From Platanthera guangdongensis (Eukaryota > Streptophyta > Magnoliopsida > Asparagales > Orchidaceae), in assembly GCA_039583875.1 (NCBI GenBank), contig CM077158.1, positions 242,901,447-242,965,446 of the forward strand: a DNA stretch of 64,000 nucleotides. The letters run 5' to 3'. The notes under the pieces were generated by a model. That model did not search any database. It worked only from the letters and a program-made list of their open reading frames with translations, and was not told the origin of the DNA. Position numbers and translations under genes: made by a program. Shown here in pieces: positions 1 to 10,880 of the stretch (positions within the stretch are counted from its first letter, which is position 1; every line of letters begins with the position of its first letter).

Positions 1-420
1 TCTTCTGCTGGACGGGGCGAGCTTCTGGGTCTAGGTTGAGGCGGTGGCAGACAACGTCCGCATTGATCCCTGGCATCTCTGCTGCTCTCCAGGTAAATAT
101 GTTCACGTTCTTCTAGATGCATGCCAGCACCCTCTCCTGGTCCGCCGGGGCCAACACCCCGCTGATTCGCACCTTCTCCACCATGCCTCCAAGGGTGAGA
201 ACATTCATCTCCACTATCTCCTCCGCAGCCTCCAAGCGGGACTATTCCCCCCACTCTCCAACATCCCCCTCTCCTGGGACAAGGGACTCCTTTGCTTCCA
301 CCGCTTCCTCCACGGCCATCACCTCGACCATCTCTTCGTTCGTTTCTCCATGTCCCAGGCTCTCCTTCTAATTTACTCTCTTTTAGTCGCCTCACTGCTG
401 ATTTGGATTGTTCTATGACA
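1..420 (-). pseudogene. Tat-type Ty3/gypsy pol fragment (protease-RT linker and RT start)
   Basis: This stretch is a diverged copy of the protease-RT spacer found at about 14820-15200 in the complete Tat element. The minus-strand translation gives the ADVVCHRLNLDP stretch just before the RT core, and the acidic linker follows the same order. The copy is cut by the window edge on one side and abuts copia sequence at about 420-440. It keeps an uninterrupted frame where the complete element has an extra base, so it comes from another family member. No LTR is visible. A dead fragment is near certain; the exact junction is not resolved. Confidence 0.7.
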
Positions 421-439
421 TTCATCTCTTCTTCTTTTC

Positions 440-3266
440 TGATGCAGGATCGCAGGACGCAGAGTATCATTGGTAAAAGGACGACTGCACAACGAGCTTT
501 ACCTTCTTGATATCTCCCCTACCATTCTCTCCTTTGTATCCTCGATTGACTGACATCGGCGTCTTGGACATGCTCCTCTTTCAGTTCTCCCGAAGGCTCT
601 TTCTGATGTTCCTCTTCCTGTTTTTACGTGGGATTCCTGTATTTTGGAGAAACAACATTGTTCCTCTTTTTCTCCTCATTGTACTCGAAAATTTGCTCTG
701 TTTATTTTAGTCCATTCTAATGTTTGGGGCCCTTATAAAATAGCAAGTGTGTCTGGTTATCGTAATTTTATCAAGTTTATTGATGATTACTCTCGAATGA
801 CCTGATTGTACTTGCTTCGTGATCGCTATGAGCTTACTCATGTATTTTGAGTGTTCGTTCTGCAGACTCGCACAGAGTTTACCGATAAAATAAAGACGCT
901 CCGGACGGATAATGCTCGTGAATATAGGAGTCATGAGTTCGATAATTTTTGCTCTGAATTTGGCATTATTCATCAAACTTCGTGTGCTTATACATCTCAA
1001 CAAAATGGTGTGATTGGGCGCAAGAATAGGCATCTTCTTGATGTTGCTCGCTGTCTCATGATTCAAATTCATGTTCTCAAGACGTACTGGCATTTTGCAG
1101 TTTTGGCGGCATACTTTCTCATTAACTGTCTCCCCTCCTCCGTCCTCAATCATGCCACCCCCTACAGTGTTCTCTTTCTATTCACACCACCATTCCCCCT
1201 TACTCCTCGCATATTTGGTTGTACTTGCTATGTTCATCATCTTAGTCCCTCCATTAACAAGCTCAATCCTCGGGCAGCCAAGGCAGCCAAATAAATATTT
1301 TTTGGTTATTCTCGTACTCAAAAAGGGTACGTTTGCTACTCTCCCGCTACCCGCAAGGTGACTGTTTCAGCAGATGTAACCTTTTTGGAAGAGCGACCAT
1401 TTTTCCCCGCTTCATCACCACCTCTCTCCCAACCATCATCATTATCACGACCTGTTGTCCCCGTTACGTCCACCTTGCCACCACCGTCTCCCACCAACCC
1501 TTGTTCTCCAACAACCTCCACTTCTTCGTGCCTACACTCGTCGACCACCTCGTTCTGCCGCCCCACTGCAGTCGGCTTCCACCTCTGGCACTCTGCGACC
1601 TGTTGATCCAACTCCTGCCTCCACAACTCATCCAATGACAAATTACGTATCCTAACATCGCCGGTCCCCAGCGCTTCAGAAATTTGTCACTACATTATCC
1701 TCTATTTCTGTCTCTAACTCTGTGCAGGAGGCTCTTCAGCATCTGAGTTGGCGGGCAGTCATGGACGAAGAAATGGCAGCCCTCTGGGCTAATCACACGT
1801 GAGATCTGGTATCTCTGCCTCCAGGATAGACTCATGTTGGCTGTAAATGGGTCTTTGTCATCAAGCATGTTGTTGATGGGACAATTGACCGTCTTAAAGC
1901 CCGTCTGGTGGTTCGTGGCTTTACTCAACAATAGGATCTTGATTATGAGGAAATGTTCTCCCCAGTGGCTAAGCTCAATACTGTTCGTGTGCTTCTCTCA
2001 GTAACTGTGCATCGCCACTAGCCCCTATATTAGCTAGATATAAAAAATATTTTTTTAAAAATGGAGATCTGCACAAGACTGTCTCTATGCAACAGCCTCC
2101 CGAGTTTGAGACCACAGGAGAGTCCCGAGTTTGTCACCTCAAGAAATCGATTTATGGTCTCAAACAATCTCCCCGGGCATGGTTCGATAAGTTCAGTAGG
2201 GTTGTTCGGGAAGTTGGCTTTACTCGGAGCTCGACAGATTTCTCTCTGTTGACTTGACATAAGACAACAGGAACGGTACTTCTCCTAGTTTATGTTGATG
2301 ACATCCTAATCACAGGAGATGATGAAAATAAAATGCAAGCAGTCAAGCAACATCTTTGTTCTGTATTTCAAACAAAAAATCTAGGAAATCTTCGATACTT
2401 TCTAGCCTTTGAGATTGCAAGATGGCTTGATGGCATTTTCCTATCCCAACGGAAGTACTGTCTTGACCTTCTTCAGCATGCTGACTACTCTGCATGCAAG
2501 CCGGTTAATACTCTTATGTATGTTAATCACAAATTTTGTGCTCATGCCTCTGACGAAGATCTCCTTCCAGATTCGGAATACTATCGACGTCTGGTTAGAA
2601 AACTAATATATCTAACAGTCACCAGACCATACATATCTTTTGTTGTTGGGATTGTCAGCTGATTTATGTATTCTCCTCGGATGTTTCATCTACAAGCTGT
2701 CGAACGAATTCTGAGATACTTAAAAACAACCTCTGGTCAAGAGTTGGTATACAAAATTTCTTCATCCTTTACTCCTACATTAGTTGCATATTCGGATGCT
2801 GATTATGCTGGCTCCATGCATGATCGACGATCAACCAACGGATTCTGTACATATTTCAAAGGTCATCTTGTTACCTGGCGCGGTAAGAAACAGTTTGTGG
2901 TTGCTCGATCTTCAGCCGAAGTTGAGTATCGTTCGATGGCATCTGTTGTATCAAAGCTCACATGCCTTGAAGGTCTTCTACAAGATATGGGAGTAAAACC
3001 TTCCTCTCCATCTACCTTACTTTGTGACAGTCAAGCTGTCATACACAAAGCGAAGAATTCTGTCTTCCATGAAATGACAAAACACATTGAAGTTGACTGT
3101 CATTTCATCCGAGAAAAGGTTCCAATAAAAAGGCTGGAATTGAAACATGTTCCAGCTACAGATCAAGTTGGTGATATCCTTACTAAAACACTACAGAGTA
3201 CCATGTTTTATCAGTTCTTGTCCAAGCTGGGTGTCTACGACTTGTACGCTCCAACTTGCAGGGGAG
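440..3266 (+). pseudogene. Ty1/copia pol, degenerate (GAG_pre-integrase, integrase, RT, RNase H)
   Basis: Copia-order domains are readable in broken frames. A GAG_pre-integrase segment (HRRLGHAPLSVLPKALSD) lies near 540-610. An integrase core with TDNAREYRSHEFDNF and SQQNGVIGRKNRHLLDVAR lies at 851-1294. The RT begins near 1740 (WRAVMDEEMAALW, ARLVVRGFTQ) and has the catalytic YVDDILITGDD near 2290. RNase H at 2666-3266 shows YSDADYAGSMHDRRSTNGFC and the terminal DILTKTL motif. In-frame stops include those near 1800, 1932, 2020 and 2660, and there are several frameshifts. The 5' LTR and gag are missing; the copy starts at the Tat fragment junction. It cannot encode a working polyprotein. Confidence 0.9.
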
Positions 3267-3448
3267 TGTTAGAAAATAATAATGTAAAGACTCATATCGG
3301 AGCCCATTATAGGCCCTCTTCCTCTACATATAATAGTCTCACATCTTAAAATTGGGACTTCTCTCTCTCTTCTCTCCCTATATATATGTATTCATACTTG
3401 ATTTTGTACATTGAACAAGGATATACAAGGTTTCACTTTTTCTCCACA
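3267..3448 (+). repeat. 3' LTR of the copia remnant
   Basis: The LTR starts TGTTAGAAAATAAT directly after a purine-rich tract (GCAGGGGAG), the expected position of a copia polypurine tract. It contains TATATATATG and ends near TCTCCACA. No second LTR is present for comparison, so the right end is judged from the CA terminus only. Confidence 0.6.
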
Positions 3449-3456
3449 AAGATTAA

Positions 3457-3783
3457 TTAAAACTGTGCAAATTTATAATTGATGGTGACTACTAAGTAGT
3501 GTAGATTCATGATACGGGCTTGCCCATAATACATCGGAAGGGCGGTGAGCAGATGGATGGAGGCGGGGATGACGGTGGCGAAGGATATTGTGGAGCCAGA
3601 ACCTCGGTTGTCTAAATGGAGTGTGATTGAGAGGAGAGAGCTACCACAATCTCTTAAGAAGGCATAAGGAAGAGAATAAATTTTTGCATGATGGATTCCA
3701 TACAACATGTCTTTAAATAGGCTTACAAAATCTTATAATGATAACTCCTAACCATGACACTCCCAAATCCGAACTCCCAACAA
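3457..3783 (-). repeat. Degenerate LTR related to the 37667-40637 gypsy family
   Basis: Read on the minus strand it starts TGTTGGGAGTTCGG and contains GTGGTAGCTCTCTCCT and GGTTCTGGCTCCA. The same landmarks occur in the same order in the LTRs at 37667-37986 and 39717-40637. Similarity is patchy and no internal region or target duplication is seen, so this is probably an old solo LTR. Confidence 0.35.
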
Positions 3784-4564
3784 AACCCATAGATGCAAGA
3801 CAACATACTAAAAATCCCACATGATAATTGGGCGTGAAGCTCATAACAATTCACTTGGAAAAATCTTCTTTCACTACCCAAAGCAAGAGCATCCAATATG
3901 TAAATGGACTCAACTTGTTAGGATGCAACTATGAAAGGATTAGAGATTTAATCAGTAGCTTCAGAGCATGCGTTTAGAATGTTGAACCAATCGGGATTAG
4001 TTATTCAAAAAATGATGAATTAGCACCCAAATTCTGAATTCACAAACTATTAAATTTACTTTTTCTGTTACTAGAACTCCAAATCCCACAAACATGATGG
4101 CATCTCAGAATCCTTCGTCAAAAAAGTCTTCATTAAAGCAGTGTTTGTTGTAGTTCAAAGACTTGAATCTATTCCAATCAGATTTACCCTCAAGAGTTGT
4201 CTCATTCCCTTCCTTCAAAACACAAATTACATTAAACTACTAATATAAACTACTATCTTTCATTCATCTGTCTTCGACCACATTCCTTAACTATCCCAAT
4301 TAATTTTCCACAACCAAATCCAAAATGCAAGCAGAAACACAAGCTCACTTCTGCTAATATTCCAAGATTAAAGACTTTACCCCCAAAATAACATACACAA
4401 CCAAACTTAATTGAAATTTCTTCCGAATATTGCGAGCGAATTTACCCCTGCTATAGTGGGATAGAGGCTTGAGTGTTGTTGTTGTACTGTGAGCGAATTT
4501 GCTTGTGATATATTTCAAAAGAAAACACAAGAGACCAAATAGCATTAATTATTAACCTTCCATA
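3784..4564. other. AT-rich intergenic stretch with one possible minus-strand terminal exon
   Basis: No retroelement domain is recognisable. On the minus strand, 4236 to 4105 stays open for about 43 codons up to a TGA after an AG (attagtag), and reads LKEGNETTLEGKSDWNRFK. It could be the last exon of the gene whose first exon may be at 5402-5530, but I recognise no family, and chance is a fair alternative. The rest is unremarkable AT-rich sequence. Confidence 0.2.
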
Positions 4565-5060
4565 TGATACGATCCAAACGATTCTCAAAGGTGAAATAAG
4601 TAAAATGGATCGTAATATTGAGAGGAATGATTACAAGATAACTGATCTCATCTAAGGGCATCAGCCCTGAACAGTTCGACCTTCCGGCGAGGGGAGACTC
4701 TCCCGTGGAGCCTCTAAGACACACCACAAGACACAATACATTCAACATGATTAACCTTAACTACGCCCCGCTATTTATAGGAGCCATAGATAAGTAAATT
4801 ACAAAACTACCCCTTAATATAAAATATGAACGTATCATTACTCCCTCCTCCAAATCGAGCCTGCCCTCAAGCTCGAACTTCGCGAGGGTGGTCGAGTCAT
4901 TCCGGCGAGGGGAGACTCTCCCGTGCAGCCGCTAAGACACACCACAAAACACAATACAATACATTCAACATGATTAACCCTAACTAAGCCCCACTATTTA
5001 TAGGAGCCATAGATAGGTAAATTACAAAACTACCCCTTAATATAAAATATGAACGTATCA
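4565..5060 (-). mobile_element. Short LTR-derived element (internally deleted, TRIM-like), TSD CCATA
   Basis: A 273-bp LTR (4565-4837) begins TGATACG and ends CGTATCA, with a TATA box (CTATAAATAG, minus strand). A second, partial LTR copy occupies about 4890-5060. Between them lies about 55 bp with a polypurine tract (GGAGGAGGGAG on minus) placed directly before the LTR start. The unit is flanked by perfect 5-bp repeats CCATA at 4560-4564 and 5061-5065. It is a single insertion that has lost almost all internal sequence and part of its 5' LTR. No coding capacity remains. Confidence 0.75.
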
Positions 5061-5401
5061 CCATACTCCATACAAACCTTAAAGAATAGGTATTCACACC
5101 AGGCATATAAATCCTAACAAATCAATAATCACATTTTTTAGACGTCAATAGCAGGCCGAATTCTTATAAGAGACATCAACAGAAGGTGAAAACCAATTCG
5201 TGCAAATTAAAACTACTCAGAAATTCATCAGCTAGCAGCAGGGTGAACCCCAAAAAAAGATCAAATCATAATCTACAAAATTTGTTCAAGTATGAACAGA
5301 TCAACCGCGTCAAAGAACGAAGGTATGCATCAAAACGCAATCAGAGATGAAGAGTGCTGAAAGTTATGCACAGCGAAGAGAAGACGAGAAATAAGCGAAA
5401 A

Positions 5402-5530
5402 TTAGCAGCGGCGGACTTGCAGCAGGTTATAAGAGAAGAGAGGTGTGTTGCCTGATTTAGATAACGCCGCATCATGTGATGCCAGGGTCTTGAGGCCGGA
5501 TCTGAGTGCGCAGTTCAACGCCATTGACAT
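5402..5530 (-). CDS. Possible first exon of an unidentified host gene
   Basis: The minus strand has ATG TCA ATG with a 42-codon frame, MSMALNCALRSGLKTLASHD onward, ending at TAA at 5402. The start is arginine, serine and alanine rich with few acidic residues, which would suit a mitochondrial targeting leader. The upstream sequence (5540-5660) is GC-richer than its surroundings, as in plant 5' regions. A splice donor is uncertain: GCAAGTCCGC near 5411 is weak. I do not recognise the protein. It may be a short ORF by chance or exon 1 of a gene whose other exons lie at lower coordinates. Confidence 0.3.
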   Translation of the reverse strand: MSMALNCALRSGLKTLASHDAALSKSGNTPLFSYNLLQVRRC

Positions 5531-5956
5531 CGCCTGTAGATTTCTCTGTCGCCGGAGTAGTTTCCCGGGAGAGCGATTTGCGTGCCCTAGATTTATTAAC
5601 TTCCGGAGCGAGTCGAACAGGATTTGGGGGAGAAAGGGGCAGCAAATGTTCGAGAAGGTGATTTTAGGTGAGTTTATAAATGGGGGTAATTTGTAAAGTG
5701 CACAATGAAAATATGGGATTTTGAAAAATACATTAGGAAATTTTAAAATTGACAAAATACATCTCTTAAATTGGATTTTTTTGGAAATATGCATCATAGA
5801 TTGTACATTTTGATCATTTTATTTTTTGTTTGCTGCACATTGCCAAAAAAAAATCAGTGCATTTTGCCAAATTTAAACTTTCGGGATGCATTTTGTCAAA
5901 AACCGATATTTACAAGATGCAATTTACCAATTACCCTTATAAACATGTGGGTTGTA
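5531..5956. other. Non-coding flank left of the Tat insertion
   Basis: 5531-5700 is moderately GC-rich and may be promoter or 5' UTR of the possible exon at 5402-5530. 5700-5956 is AT-rich with a repeated ATGCAnTTTnCCAA-like pattern and no reading frame worth noting. The last five bases, TTGTA (5952-5956), are the left target-site duplication of the Tat element. Confidence 0.5.
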
Positions 5957-6828
5957 TGTTGAAACCGGAATCTGACCTCTTGTGGAGTTCGACCCTTGGG
6001 GAAGGGATGGTCTCGCGCCTACTTTGCTCCTGCAAGAAAAACAACGAAGAAGACAAGAAGAAACAGACCCAAGGGCTCGGCAGGGAGGTCCCTCCACAAA
6101 CCCGGAAGATCTCTGAGCGCTTCCCCTCCTTAGCCAGAAGCCGAGCTAAGGCACCCTCAGAGAACACTTGAAAACGGGAGTAAGGAGACACTTAAAGCGT
6201 GTCCTCTGAGGTACCCATTGGGTCTTATTTATAGTTTTTTGGAATCTGAACTGCCAATAACCAAAAGAACTGACCTGAAAATACCAAAAAGCCCCTGATC
6301 GGGTCTGCCAACAGCCAAACTCCGATGTCCTGAACAACTATGCGCAGTCCAACCTGGTCTGCCAACAGCGTGGCTCCGCTGTTCTGAGAAGCTACTCGCA
6401 CCCGTGGGGAGGGCCCCATCCATGAGTGAGGTGGTCGACTCGCCGCTGATTCCTTCCGCGAGAGGCGGGCGCGACCTGGCCCTTGCGGCTCGCCTATCCT
6501 TCTGGGGCAAGCACGAGCCTGGTCATCGCGACTCGCCGAAATTCCGCCGAGTCGGGCGGGGGCAGTCCGGTCGCGGGTAGGGAGCGGGCTGGCGGCTGCG
6601 ATGATCATTGGAAGGGCTCGCGGATCGCGAGTCGCGGGTCGCGGGTCGCAGACTACGAGTCGAGCGGGCTTGCAGCCGGGAGTCGCCTCGCCTGGCTCGT
6701 TCGGCCGAACTGAGTGGGAGCGGGCCAGCCTCTCGCCGCGTGTCCGCTTGTTGCTTGGGTGCGGGTCGCAGGACTGGGCTCGCTCGATCTTCTTGGCGGG
6801 GCCCGCTCGCCGGACACGGGGTTGTACA
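5957..6828 (-). repeat. 3' LTR of the Tat element (872 bp)
   Basis: TG..CA termini. Near-identical to 17343-18228. Contains a minus-strand TATA box (CTATAAATAA, about 6224-6233) and a GC-rich, GCGAGTCGCGGGTC-repeat block near 6610-6650 that is 14 bp shorter than in the other LTR. Confidence 0.95.
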
Positions 6829-6845
6829 CAATCCCCGCTCTTTTT
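6829..6845 (-). promoter_or_regulatory. Polypurine tract of the Tat element
   Basis: On the minus strand AAAAAGAGCGGGGATTG lies immediately before the 3' LTR start TGTACAAC, the standard position for plus-strand DNA priming. Confidence 0.7.
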
Positions 6846-6944
6846 GAGCTTGATTCAAGCTCGGAAAGAATCATCCAACCCGCGTGTTCGGCGAGTACTG
6901 TGCTGAGCTGGCAGGGAATCTTCTGGTGGGGCCCCACTGTCCGG

Positions 6945-6954
6945 CTATAAATAT
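6945..6954 (+). promoter_or_regulatory. TATA box of antisense gene 1 in the Tat element
   Basis: CTATAAATAT lies 67 bp upstream of the ATG at 7021, inside the element but outside the LTR and on the strand opposite to gag-pol. Position and sequence fit a plant core promoter driving the spliced frame at 7021-7992. Confidence 0.55.
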
Positions 6955-7020
6955 ACCGCTGAGCCCAGAGGGGGCTCCCCCAGATCCCCTCATTTTCCTT
7001 GAACAGACTTCAGTTTCTCG

Positions 7021-7992
7021 ATGCCGGTCAGCGAAGAGGTGCGAGCTCGCCTTGCGGCAGCGGGCCAGAAGACTCGCGAGGAGGCCCTCGAGGCCGCCCC
7101 TTGGCTAGCACGTGGGTCTCCCGGCCCTCTCCTTAGGCCGGCGAAGGGAAAGATTGTTCGGCGGTCTCCGGCGGGCGACCGTCCGGGCTCCATCTCGGCG
7201 GCGGGTGTTGAGGTCGTTCCTGGGGTACGTGACTTTCTTTGGTTTATCGCTGCACCTCTGATCTTTTGTTTTGCAGGCAATTCCTTGTGAAGAGGTGGGA
7301 AACAGGGGAAAGGATCGCCCCCCTCCCTTGTCGTCTGAGAGGGTTGCTAGTCCTCCATGTCCGAACCGTCTACCTCCGGAAACCCCTCGCCCGCCGGCTC
7401 CCCACGGACTGGGAAAATCTCTTGAGGCCCTCGGGGGAGAGGCCTTTCAAGGTCGGTCGGGCTCCTCTCGCCCATCCATCGGCGCAGACGACGTGCCAAC
7501 CCCTGGTAAGCTAGTACTCACCGTTGGCTTTGTCCTCGCTCGCTCCTTCTGAATCCCCCTTTTGTAGGCTACAACATGGTCTCCTCCGAAACTGAGATGA
7601 GCGAAGGGTATTCGCCTCCACCTGACGTGGACAGCGTTTCTGATTACCTGGGCGACCCGACCGATGCGGTGGGGATGAAGAGGCAGGTGACGCGGTTGTT
7701 CCAGAAACACACGCTGCTGCTTCAGGAGATCGTGAAGAGGGTCGATCAAGACAAAGCTGACACCGCGGCCCGGCTCGCGGCCTTGGAGGGACCCCCGCGC
7801 GCAGCAGAAGACGACGATGTCACTTCACCGGGCGTGCACATTACGCGAGCCGAGGAGCGTCTTAGGAGCGCCACAGAGCAGGTCGGCCTGGCTGAGCGGG
7901 AGCTGGTGGCGGTTCGCGATTACCACTATCCTCGCGTGCCGCCGCGAACGGGAACGAAGCGGCGGGGCAGGTGGCAGTGGATCGAGTACTGA
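7021..7992 (+). CDS. Antisense gene 1 in the Tat element, three exons, unknown function
   Basis: Three exons join in frame: 7021-7224, 7277-7505 and 7568-7992. Introns are 52 bp (GTACGT..TTGCAG) and 62 bp (GTAAGC..TTGTAG). The product is about 285 residues, starting MPVSEEVRARLAAAGQK. The N-terminal two thirds are Pro/Arg/Gly rich and look disordered. The last exon contains a Lys/Gln-rich helical stretch (MKRQVTRLFQKHTLLLQEIV), probably coiled coil. I do not recognise a domain. The frame crosses both introns without a stop, which is hard to get by chance. The ATG is the first after the TATA box at 6945. The first intron is very short for a plant. Additional antisense ORFs are known in Tat elements; their role is not known to me. 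Confidence 0.6.
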
Positions 7993-8433
7993 TCCAGCCT
8001 TTTTCCCCCTGCTCGCGGGATATCGCGGAGTTTCTACCATTTCAAGGTCATCCTGTATTTGTAACGATTTGCAACTTTTTCTGCCCGCCTATGGACCTAG
8101 TTTTTCGTCGCTGATGCATGTTGAAATCACCACGTTGTTGCTTTTGTTCTCTGTGGGGCGGGACAGGGGAGAGATTCGTTCTGTCCGACCTGCCGGTCGG
8201 GGCGGGGGCGAGCCGAGGGGCTCGCCAGCCGGGTGTCTCCCGACTTGCGCGGAATCCCGGACGGGTGCGGGTCGAGAGTCGCCCGCTCAAGTCTTGCGCG
8301 GACACGGCCGGGCGAGAACCACGCCTGACTGGCCTCGACGACGCGGCCGCGCGCCGTGAAGTCGAAGCGTCAGGCTGATTTTTGCTATCTGCACCCCTCT
8401 TTCGGCGGGAAGTTTCCCGCCCTTTCTCTTTCC

Positions 8434-8443
8434 CTATAAATAG
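8434..8443 (+). promoter_or_regulatory. TATA box of antisense gene 2 in the Tat element
   Basis: CTATAAATAG is followed about 25-30 bp downstream by a pyrimidine-rich start region (CTCTATTCCCTCACC), about 120 bp before the ATG at 8566. This is a good plant core promoter on the strand opposite to gag-pol. Confidence 0.65.
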
Positions 8444-8565
8444 GCCTTGTCGGCCTCTATTCCCTCACCGATTCAAAACGCTCTCTCGCTTCCCGTTCCC
8501 CGCGAAGTACGGCTCGTGCTCGCCTTCTGGATCTGTCTCGCACGTTCGGCGGCGATTCGGTGGGA

Positions 8566-10467
8566 ATGGGCGGAGGCGGCGGCGACGTGGACGGATGAAG
8601 TAAATGCGCCTGGACCTTCTCAGAGCACGACTTTCCCCGCGCTATCATATCGGAGCGCGAATACTTGGAGGCCCTTGGTGATCACATCCCAGCTGGGTTC
8701 TCGGCGAGGCGGCCCGGGGAGGGGGAGAAGATCAATGATCTGTCCGGGAACGAGCTCGCCATTCCACTGGCCCATTTTGAGGTGGGTCTTCGCCTCCCCC
8801 TCTGGCCAGAGGTTCGCCAGGTGCTGAAGTATTTCGGGGTCGTCCCAGGCCAGATGACCCCGAACTCTGTAGCCATTATGGTAGGGTTCGCCTGTTTTCT
8901 GCGAGAGGAGCGAGTCGAGTTTAATCTCGCCGTTTTCCGGAAGCTATTCTCCTTTCGGGCGAATCGGGATGGGACCGCCTACTTCTCCAGCGCCCACCTC
9001 AAGGTGCGGGAGACAGTAAATAAGAGTCACAACTGGCTCAAAAGGTTCCTGTTCGTCAAAGGGGATTTCGGCAACGTCCCATTCTCGTCGGTGTAGCTCA
9101 GCGAGGCGAGTTACCGGCCGCCCAGCCTAGGGGGCCATGAGGCCGACTTGTGTGGGTTCGTCGCCGGGAAGAACTTCGAGGTCGCATACCTGCGCTGCCA
9201 TCTTGATGACCTCGCCGCAGTCCCACCAGGGGGAGGTTTGCCACTCGCCACTGCTCTACCTTATCCTCTTCTTCTTTGCCTCATCTCCTCTTCTTGGCAG
9301 GCGAGCGGGACATCCCTCTTCATCCCCCCTACGAGAGCGCTCGGATTGCCTCCGAGATTCTCGCCCGAGCGCAGGCCGCGGACGCCGCTCAGCGCGACGC
9401 CCCGTCGGTCCCGGCCAAGAAGCGGTCGGGCGGTGGACGGCCCGTTCCCCCGCCGAAAGTGGCGAAGACTACGGGTCAGCAACCCGCTGCGAGCCAAAGG
9501 AAAGGCAAGGCCCCGGCTGTTCTGCCGGCAGAGGACTCCCCTCCCGTGGTCGCTTCGACCGGCGACCTCCCCGCCGGGGCGGCGGGTACCTCTGGGCCGT
9601 CGGACGGGTCGCAAACCGCCGCGAAGCCGGTGCCGAGAGGGCATCGCAACTTCGGCTACGGCAAGAGGTACCTGGACGAGCTCGGCGTCCCGCTCCTGTT
9701 GTGGGACAAGGAGTCTAACCGCGCGATGGTCTCGACTCTATTGCCGAGCTGGATGGAGCAGGACACCATCGGCAGGGAGGCGTATAACTTCTCGTTCGGC
9801 CTGTACTCGCGAGAAGACGCCGCCATCTACGACAAAGAGGAGACGCGAGTATTGGTTCACGAGAGTGCGCGGGCCCAGCTACGCGGCCTGGAGTTAGCTC
9901 ATATGGTAGGGAGGCGCTGCACTCAGCTGGAGCGGAACGCCACCTCCCTGAAGAAGCTGGCGGACGAGAGGGAGGAGGCCCAAAGGCTTGCTCAAGAAGA
10001 TGCGAACCTTTAGAGGAGGCGTGCCGACGCGGCGGAGGAGTCCCTCGCGCAGTACCTGGGCGGGGTGGTATGTGCTCACCTCCTACGACCGCCTCTCTTC
10101 GCGAATCCACATTATAACTCCCTTTTCCCCTTTTCAGGATGCCGCGACGGCTAGCTGGATGGGTGCTGAGATCGCCTCCCTTGCTCAGGACAAGTCGGCG
10201 CTGGAGGCACGGGTACGCGAGCTGGAGGCCGCCGCGGCTGTCCCTCCGCCAGATAGCAGGGGCTGCCCGCTCGCACACCACTCCGACCATGAGTTGGAGG
10301 TGCTGATGCAAAAGAACGCCGCCAGCGCCGCGAAGTACACGATGCAGATGCTGCGACGCGCGGATCTTCTCACGAGCAAGGCGGCGGAGCTCTCGGCGGG
10401 CGACGTGGTTCCGGCGCTATTCCTCCCCGTACCGGACCCTGGAGACCGATCCTTCCAGCGCATTTAG
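8566..10467 (+). pseudogene. Antisense gene 2 in the Tat element (putative gypsy-type transposon domain), three exons
   Basis: Exons 8566-9235, 9301-10067 and 10138-10467 join in phase. Introns are 65 bp (GTTTGC..TTGGCAG) and 70 bp (GTATGT..TTTTCAG). The first exon holds LPLWPEVRQVLKYFGVVPGQ and NSVAIMVGFACFLREERVEF. This matches, from memory, the plant family Transposase_28, 'putative gypsy type transposon'. Exon 2 has a basic Pro/Ala-rich linker, a conserved block (YGKRYLDELGVPLLLWDKES) and a coiled-coil tail. Exon 3 continues the coiled coil (LEARVRELEAAAA). Three in-frame stops (TGA 8596-8598, TAG 9094-9096, TAG 10011-10013) interrupt an otherwise open 589-codon frame, so this copy is dead. 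Splice sites and frame survive, which implies the gene was recently functional in the family. Confidence 0.75.
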
Positions 10468-10880
10468 GACTTCTCGCCCCGAATCTCGCGTCATCCCCGC
10501 TCTTTTGACATTCGTTTGTTAGATGTATATACCATGCACGTTTAGCTGTTTTGAGACGCACGCGCGAGCTGTGCCTAGACTTTGTGATTTTTCATCTATT
10601 ATTGCTTTTATGAATGCTTTCTCGCCTGCCTCATTTGCGTATTTCGCTACTACCGCGCGGGGCGGCCTGCTTCTGCGGCCCAGCCCTGATGATGCGGCTG
10701 CTCACCCCCCAAGCGAGGCGAGTCGGCTCGTCCTTTGCCTGAGTTATCAGACTTCTTGCGGATTCTCGCCCGGGTACTCGCCTCTGTTCGGCCGCTTTTC
10801 TTGGGGCCGGGGGGTTATGTTAGACCCCTCCCTTTTTGGTTAACTTTTGTGATTCCGACCTGCTATTAACACCATTCGAG
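10468..10880. other. Spacer between antisense gene 2 and the tandem array
   Basis: No domain-bearing frame is seen. It probably holds the 3' UTR of antisense gene 2; the T-rich, ATGTATATACC-containing sequence after 10515 is a plausible 3' end region. Confidence 0.4.
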
